Source of the DNA: VXPQ01 sp965232485 | GTDB lineage: Bacteria > Bacteroidota > Rhodothermia > Rhodothermales > VXPQ01 | Direction of reading: 5' to 3' | Length of the DNA stretch: 64,000 nt | Assembly: GCA_965232485.1 (NCBI GenBank) | Contig: OZ246975.1 | Coordinates: forward strand, 2,542,001-2,606,000 | Shown here: positions 59,402 through 64,000 of the stretch, piece by piece | Numbering within the stretch: the first letter of the stretch is position 1 | Layout of the letters: each line of letters opens with the position of its first letter | Notes under the pieces: generated by a model | What the model was told of the DNA's origin: nothing | Seen by the model: only the letters and a program-made list of their open reading frames with translations | Databases searched by the model: none | Translations under genes and position numbers: made by a program

Positions 59402-61000
59402 TCATTCCAGGTCGAGGCGTTCTCGCAGCGCAAACGGCAATTCGTCCAGCAGGTCGGTGGCGCGCAGGGAGCGTCCGGATCGTTTCGACGAGTAGCGATC
59501 CGCAGCGGCGCCTCCAAGGAGCAGGCCCGCTACCGCAGCCTGCTCCGCAGACAAGCCCTGCGCCAGCAAGCCGCCGCACAGTCCGGCCAGCACATCGCCC
59601 GTGCCCGCCGTCGCCAACGCCGGGCCTCCCGTGGCGTTGATCCAGATTCTGCCTCCGGGCGCCGTCGCAAGCGCAGGATAGCCCTTGCGCACCAGGACGC
59701 AATCGAAGGCGTCGGCTACGTATCGGGAGGAGGCCATGCGGTCCCCGGAGGGGATGCCCGCCTTGTCGAGCGCGCTACCGAACAACCGAAGAAATTCGCC
59801 TTCGTGGGGCGTCAGTATCCAGCGTCCGCGCGCATGGTTTTTCAGGAAATCTGTCCGTCCGATCAGGGCATGGAGCGCATCGGCGTCCACCACGACCGGG
59901 ATTTTCGCGGTTTCCAGCAACCGGAGAACAAAGGCCTGGGTGTCCGCCGCGCGGCCCAGGCCGCACCCCGCCGTCAGGGCGCGGCATTGGGCCAGACGCT
60001 CCGAAAGCGCTTTAAGGGCGCCCTCGACTGCTATGCCGTCGGATCCGGCCGGAAGCGGAATCGTGGCGACGTCCGGGAGTTGTATTTCCAGCGAATCCCG
60101 GATGCGATGGTCGCATCCGCACGCCACATAGCCGGCTCCGGCCCGCGCCGCCCCCTCCGCAGCCATGGCTGCCGCGCCGGTCATTTTTTCCGACCCTGCT
60201 ACGATCAGCGCCAGCCCCGCGGAGTACTTGTGCGCCGCGGCGTTGCGCGTGGGCATCCATGCGCGGACGAGGCTGTCGGAGGCGCGAAAGCCGGACCCGA
60301 CGGGGTCTGCGTCCGCCGCGTCCCGGAGCGCGGCGTACGGGACGCCGATATCGATGACGGCGCATAGGCCTGCGTACGCCGGTCCTTCGCGCAGGCAGAG
60401 GCCGGTTTTGCGCGCGGCCATGGCGCAGGTCAGGTCGGCCCGGAATGCCGCGCCCAGCGGTTTGCCGAGGTCGGCATGGAGGCCGGTGGGAATGTCTATG
60501 GCCATTTTGAATCCGGGCGCGGCGTTGAGACGCTCTACCAGCGTACGGACCGGCTGGCGCAGCATACGCTCCAGGCCCGTGCCCAGCAAGGCGTCTACAT
60601 GCACGGCGGCATGGGGCCAGGGATCGGCGGGTTCGTACGGAAATACGCGGAGTCGGTCGTCGAGATCTGTTTCCGCCAGTTTGCAGAGCGTGGCGAAGTG
60701 TGCGGCGACATCCCCGGACAGGTCGTCGTCGCTGCGATGCAGGTGGAGCGCTTCCACGTTGGCCCCGGCTTCGTAGAGGTATCTCGCCAGCACGAATCCA
60801 TCTCCCCCGTTATGCCCCTTGCCGCAGTATACGCGCCATGCGCCGTTGGCGCGTTCCGGGCGGATGTCCTGCAAAAGGCGTTGGGCGGCGCCCTTGCCGG
60901 CCGATTCCATGAGGGTGTGGGCCGGTATGCCGAAATCGCGGATGGCGCGTTCGTCGGCGCGGCGCATGGCCGCGGCGCTCAGGACGGGTTCGGGGCGCAT
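59402..61000 (-). CDS. nnr: Bifunctional NAD(P)H-hydrate epimerase / ADP-dependent dehydratase
   Basis: 532 aa from ATG 61000 (MRPEPVLSAAAMRRADERAIRDFGIPAHTLMESAG). N-terminal YjeF_N domain (~1-215): VYCGKGHNGGDGFVLARYL and ALLGTGLERMLRQPV, MAIDIPTGLHADLG. C-terminal carbohydrate-kinase-like domain: KYSAGLALIVAGSEKMTGAAAMAAEGAARAGAGYV, RWILTPHEGEFLRLF and the GTGDVLAGLCGGLLAQG nucleotide site (TAGTGDVLAG). It repairs hydrated nicotinamide cofactors. It starts 11 bp after the Ig-like lipoprotein gene. Confidence 0.95.
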   Translation of the reverse strand: MRPEPVLSAAAMRRADERAIRDFGIPAHTLMESAGKGAAQRLLQDIRPERANGAWRVYCGKGHNGGDGFVLARYLYEAGANVEALHLHRSDDDLSGDVAAHFATLCKLAETDLDDRLRVFPYEPADPWPHAAVHVDALLGTGLERMLRQPVRTLVERLNAAPGFKMAIDIPTGLHADLGKPLGAAFRADLTCAMAARKTGLCLREGPAYAGLCAVIDIGVPYAALRDAADADPVGSGFRASDSLVRAWMPTRNAAAHKYSAGLALIVAGSEKMTGAAAMAAEGAARAGAGYVACGCDHRIRDSLEIQLPDVATIPLPAGSDGIAVEGALKALSERLAQCRALTAGCGLGRAADTQAFVLRLLETAKIPVVVDADALHALIGRTDFLKNHARGRWILTPHEGEFLRLFGSALDKAGIPSGDRMASSRYVADAFDCVLVRKGYPALATAPGGRIWINATGGPALATAGTGDVLAGLCGGLLAQGLSAEQAAVAGLLLGGAAADRYSSKRSGRSLRATDLLDELPFALRERLDLE

Positions 61001-61011
61001 GGCGAGCAGGG

Positions 61012-62217
61012 TCAGGGATCGGAAACGACCATGGGAATGCGAAGCGTATCCGGCAAGGTTGTTTCCCATCGGGCGCGGACACGCACCGGTTCGGAAAGGA
61101 AAGAGATTGGTTCCGGCGAGCGATACGGGGTCAGCAGGCCCGGATCCCAGCGGTTGTTTGCGTTCCGGTCAAGCCAGGCGCGGAGCTGGTAGGACCCGGC
61201 GGGGAGCCGGGCAAGCAGGAAGTTCCCGGCGTCGACGGCGAACGTTCGGTACGGGGGCTCGGCGGATTCCATGTCGAGCGTGTCCGGCCAGGCTTCGACG
61301 ACGACAGGGTGCGGCTCGCCGGATACGACGACGCCCCGGATTTCCCCGGTTTCTTCGGGGAGAACGGGTTCGGCGTCGTCTTCCGTTTCCGGATCGGCGG
61401 GGGGCGCGCGCAGGGAATCGGAGCGCGCGGCGTCGATCCGGGACAGTATCCAGGGAATTTCCAGGACGGCCCGCGCGGTGTCCGCAAGCAGCGCGGGGAC
61501 TGGCGGCGGGGCAAAGGATTCCCCCGGATCGGGGCGCGCATTGTAGTTCATATCGGCCAGCGCCGCCACGAACCAGTGTCGCTCCGTCATATATTCGAAC
61601 CGGAATACCCCGTCGGGACCGGTTTGGGTCCGGTACGCCGGGCGGGCGGGAAGCGAGTCGGGCGGAGCGTTGTTCCGGGTTGCATACGCCAGTACGTCGA
61701 CGCCGGGCGCGGGCGCGCCGTCGCGGCTTTGCACGACCCGCCCGGCCAGAACGCCGGCGTTCAGTGCAGGTCCCGTCGAGAAAGCAAGGATGATCGGGGC
61801 GGTCAGCGCCACGCCGCGAAGGTCTCGCAAGGCGGCGTCTATGGTAAAGACATAGGTGGCGTCGTCGCGTAGCGGGTCGATCAGGCGAATGTCTACGCGG
61901 GCGCCTCGCCAGTCCAGTTCCGGGGGCGTTTCCGGTTCCGGGACGATGGACAAGGCTTGCCGAAAGGAACGCTGGTCGATGTGTTCCGAAAAGACGATGC
62001 GCAGGGACGCCTCGGATACGTTTGCGGCGCCGTTATCGGGGATGGTCTCGACAATATTCGGCGGGGTATTGTCTCTGGGACCTCCCGTGGGCGGCAGGGG
62101 GGTCGCACAGGCCGCCCACAGCGTAGCGCACCATAGCGCGGCGGCGAGCCATGCGGTTTCGCCCATGGGCTGTCGGCCTGGCGAACGCGGCCGCGCCTTG
62201 AGGGGACCTGCGCTCAT
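61012..62217 (-). CDS. Ig-like-domain lipoprotein
   Basis: 401 aa from ATG 62217, overlapping the upstream stop (ATGA); ATG 62166 (MGETAWLAAALW) is an alternative. Signal and lipobox LWAAC, then PPTGGPRDNTPPNIVETIPDNGAANVSEASLRIVFSEHIDQRSFRQALSIVPEPE, the first of the SbsA-like Ig domains common in Bacteroidetes surface lipoproteins. Further strands resemble carboxypeptidase regulatory-like repeats (AGRVVQSRDGAPAPGVDVLAYATRNN, IRGVVVSGEPHPVVVEAWPD, AGNFLLARLPAGSYQLRAWLDRNANNRWDPG). Likely envelope-associated; specific role unknown. Confidence 0.85.
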   Translation of the reverse strand: MSAGPLKARPRSPGRQPMGETAWLAAALWCATLWAACATPLPPTGGPRDNTPPNIVETIPDNGAANVSEASLRIVFSEHIDQRSFRQALSIVPEPETPPELDWRGARVDIRLIDPLRDDATYVFTIDAALRDLRGVALTAPIILAFSTGPALNAGVLAGRVVQSRDGAPAPGVDVLAYATRNNAPPDSLPARPAYRTQTGPDGVFRFEYMTERHWFVAALADMNYNARPDPGESFAPPPVPALLADTARAVLEIPWILSRIDAARSDSLRAPPADPETEDDAEPVLPEETGEIRGVVVSGEPHPVVVEAWPDTLDMESAEPPYRTFAVDAGNFLLARLPAGSYQLRAWLDRNANNRWDPGLLTPYRSPEPISFLSEPVRVRARWETTLPDTLRIPMVVSDP

Positions 62218-62822
62218 GAGGAATCCTCTCCAGACGAACGGAGCGAGAAAAACAACCAGGCCGTGATGGCCATGGCCGCAGTCAGAACGGCGGGTTCCAG
62301 CATGCGGCGCACCTTGCTTCTGCGGGGCGGCGCCCCCTGCGTTTCGGGCCAGGCCTCGCTTTCCATGGCGGTGCGTTGCGTACGCGCAATGACGTCTGAT
62401 CGCGTCAGGGCGCACCGCTCGTCGGCCAGTACGCGACCGTCCGCATCCGCAATATCGTAGCGCAGTGCGAGGCGCGCCTCGCGGGCAAGTTGTTTGCGTC
62501 GGCTTTTTTCGTAGCGTATGCCTGCTTCCTCGACGGCATAGGCAACCCGGACGCCGGTTCTCGCCGAGTCCGGGAGAAATATCGTATGGCCATCGGCCTG
62601 CCAGGCAGCCACAAGTGCGGCGCGGACATACGGCATTTCCTCGGGAGCCTGCAAAATCAGGCTGCGCGTTTCCGTTTCGGGAAGCGTTCCCAGGCAATCG
62701 ATGGCCATTTCCTCGAAAAGCGCCCGATTTACGGGCTGCGCCATGCCGGACCAGGCGGAGGCGCATGCGCCCAATGCGACGAGCGCGGCCAGCAGCAGGG
62801 GGGCTGCGGCGTTGCGTCGCAT
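62214..62822 (-). CDS. Lipoprotein of unknown function
   Basis: 202 aa from ATG 62822 (MRRNAAAPLLLAALVALGAC), with the lipobox ALGAC; an ATG at 62855 adds 11 residues. The body (EEMPYVRAALVAAWQADGHTIFLPDSARTGVRVAYAVEEAGIRYEKSRRKQLAREARLALRYDIADADGRVLADERC) resembles a LptE/lipoprotein beta-strand pattern, followed by one C-terminal membrane span (LEPAVLTAAMAITAWLFFSL), unusual for a lipoprotein and suggesting a second anchor. Coupled to the Ig-like lipoprotein gene by a 4-bp overlap. Family not recognised. Confidence 0.7.
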   Translation of the reverse strand: MRRNAAAPLLLAALVALGACASAWSGMAQPVNRALFEEMAIDCLGTLPETETRSLILQAPEEMPYVRAALVAAWQADGHTIFLPDSARTGVRVAYAVEEAGIRYEKSRRKQLAREARLALRYDIADADGRVLADERCALTRSDVIARTQRTAMESEAWPETQGAPPRRSKVRRMLEPAVLTAAMAITAWLFFSLRSSGEDSS

Positions 62823-62964
62823 TGCAAGGAGTGGTTGCTGGAAGGGATCGGGCATCGTACTGCGCAGCGGTTCGCGCGGGCGGGTCGCCTGAAAAATACG
62901 CAATGAAGCCTCGAAACGTTCGGTTTGCCGGCTTTCGACGCGCATCTCTCTGTTTTTCGCTCTG

Positions 62965-64000
62965 TCAGGCCCGCCAGGCAGGTTGTTCGTCCAACAGGCG
63001 CAAACACAACCACAACGCGCGCGGGACATGGAAACATCCCTTGTACGGCCCGCCCTTGAAGCGATGCGTGACGGCGCCCCGCCGGTCAAGATAGCCGAAC
63101 CATTCTCCGTATTCGGGATCCGCGAACCGCTCGAAAGCATAGCGATCCACTGCCTCGAAGGCAGCAAGGTCGGCAGCGTCTCCGGTCAGAAAATAATCCA
63201 GCAAATGGGCGTAGAGCGCCTCGCAGTGCGGCCACCATAACTTCATGGACCATTCGAGCGGGACAGGATCATACCCTTCCGCATCCACAAAATAGAATAA
63301 TCCTTCGCGCTCCCGATCCCAACCGTTTTTGAAAGACCACCGCACCATGTCGAGGGCCTGTCGCTGCACGTCCGGGCGGTCCAGGCGCTGCGCCCAGTGC
63401 TGCAAAAACCACCCCGCCTCAATGGCGTGCCCCGGCGTCATTAAACGGCCTTCCGGGCCGTCGAGGCAATGGCCATCCGGGTCCACGATCTCGTACACGC
63501 GCTGCGTATCGGCGTGTACGTGCAGGGCCGTTCGGCGGATACAGTCATCCACCTCGACGCGGTACTTTCCAAAATCGTCGCCGGCTACCTCCTCGATCAG
63601 GTTAAGCATCAGCATCGGCACGGCCAGCGCTTGCGAAGGAGTTTGCCCCTCGCAGGCCGGGCGTCCCACCTTTGTCCAGTCCCAGGCCCATTCCCACATG
63701 CGCTCAAGCGCTTCGTACGCTTCGCGAAGCAGATTCGGCTCCTCGGCGGCCCGGGCGTATTCCGCCAACGCCATGATGTGAAAACACTCCGTAAATATCT
63801 TGCGCTGGAGGTATACGGGCCGCCCATCCGCCGTCGTCGAAAAATATACCCTTCCGTCGGGGCGCGCGGCATGCTTGCGCAGGAAATCCATCCCGTCGCG
63901 GGCTATCGCAAGCCAGGAAGGCCTCGCCTCGACGGCGCGGTACAATTTGCTGAACATCCATACCAGGCGCCCCTGCATCCACATATGCTTGGTCGTGTCG
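62965..64000 (-). CDS. N-acylglucosamine 2-epimerase (AGE/RenBP) family, N-terminus outside window
   Basis: At least 345 residues; the frame continues to the right edge (DTTKHMWMQGRLVWMFSKLY). Signatures of the (alpha/alpha)6-barrel AGE family: KHMWMQGRLVWMFSKLY, YLQRKIFTECFHIMALAEYAR, LMLNLIEEVAG, EIVDPDGHCLDGPEGRLMTPGHAIEAGWFLQHWA with the catalytic His, VPLEWSMKLWWPHCEALYAHLL and RRGAVTHRFKGGPYKGCFHVPRALWLCLRLL. It interconverts N-acylglucosamine/mannosamine or related sugars; homologues include cellobiose 2-epimerase. The exact sugar is not determinable here. Confidence 0.9.
   Translation of the reverse strand, partial: DTTKHMWMQGRLVWMFSKLYRAVEARPSWLAIARDGMDFLRKHAARPDGRVYFSTTADGRPVYLQRKIFTECFHIMALAEYARAAEEPNLLREAYEALERMWEWAWDWTKVGRPACEGQTPSQALAVPMLMLNLIEEVAGDDFGKYRVEVDDCIRRTALHVHADTQRVYEIVDPDGHCLDGPEGRLMTPGHAIEAGWFLQHWAQRLDRPDVQRQALDMVRWSFKNGWDREREGLFYFVDAEGYDPVPLEWSMKLWWPHCEALYAHLLDYFLTGDAADLAAFEAVDRYAFERFADPEYGEWFGYLDRRGAVTHRFKGGPYKGCFHVPRALWLCLRLLDEQPAWRA

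Overview
The window looks like chromosomal DNA from a GC-rich, Gram-negative member of the FCB (Bacteroidota/Rhodothermota) group, most plausibly a Rhodothermales-type marine bacterium. The evidence is a giant SprA-type outer-membrane protein, an exported metallopeptidase ending in a type IX secretion sorting domain, a complete batABCDE locus, a parA-parB-DUF5683 cluster, a three-subunit succinate dehydrogenase with a fused b-type membrane anchor, and a serine-palmitoyltransferase-like gene. The lineage is inferred from gene content only; no rRNA or tRNA gene is visible.

Layout. 1-9.5 kb: 5' part of a class III aminotransferase (-), an unknown gene, an acyl-CoA carboxylase carboxyltransferase (+), sdhCAB (-), a His/Met/Asp-rich lipoprotein (+) and citrate synthase (-). 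10-16.3 kb: an unusual RNase E/G, a probable outer-membrane protein, a small conserved protein overlapping a metallo-beta-lactamase-fold hydrolase, aroQ and murJ (all +). 16.4-17.6 kb: an intact IS5-family insertion sequence flanked by TTAA. 17.7-25.4 kb: a secreted metallopeptidase, chorismate mutase and tsaD (-), an exported Gly/Tyr-rich protein, a LytR_C protein with rsfS (+), and lipB (-). 25.4-34.0 kb: the sprA homologue (-), with six exact-length 114-bp repeats inside the gene. 34.5-39.3 kb: dnaX-ybaB-recR plus an ABC permease (-). 39.4-48.3 kb: a Bat aerotolerance-type locus (-) with a batD-batE fusion, a DUF58 gene and an aldo/keto reductase. 48.5-49.8 kb: purQ and a rhomboid protease (+).

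49.8-52.0 kb is the least ordinary stretch. It holds a truncated two-gene ATPase/Toprim-like module, then four 17-bp palindromes spaced at exactly 31 bp, a perfect DnaA box beside an AT-rich patch, and a promoter-to-terminator unit of about 590 nt with no convincing protein, which I call a candidate structured non-coding RNA. A 65-bp dispersed repeat follows directly. 52-64 kb returns to ordinary genes: DUF1801, a sphingolipid-type pair (GNAT protein and serine palmitoyltransferase), DUF5683-parB-parA (-), rpiA (+), tonB, NAD(P)H-hydrate repair, two lipoproteins and the start-less part of an N-acylglucosamine 2-epimerase (all -).

Two genome-wide themes recur. Short intergenic repeats share their TTAA-GGATACTCTGAT tip with the insertion sequence ends. 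Several upstream regions carry a clean TTGACA-17 bp-TATTAT promoter rather than the TAnnTTTG type described for Bacteroidetes.
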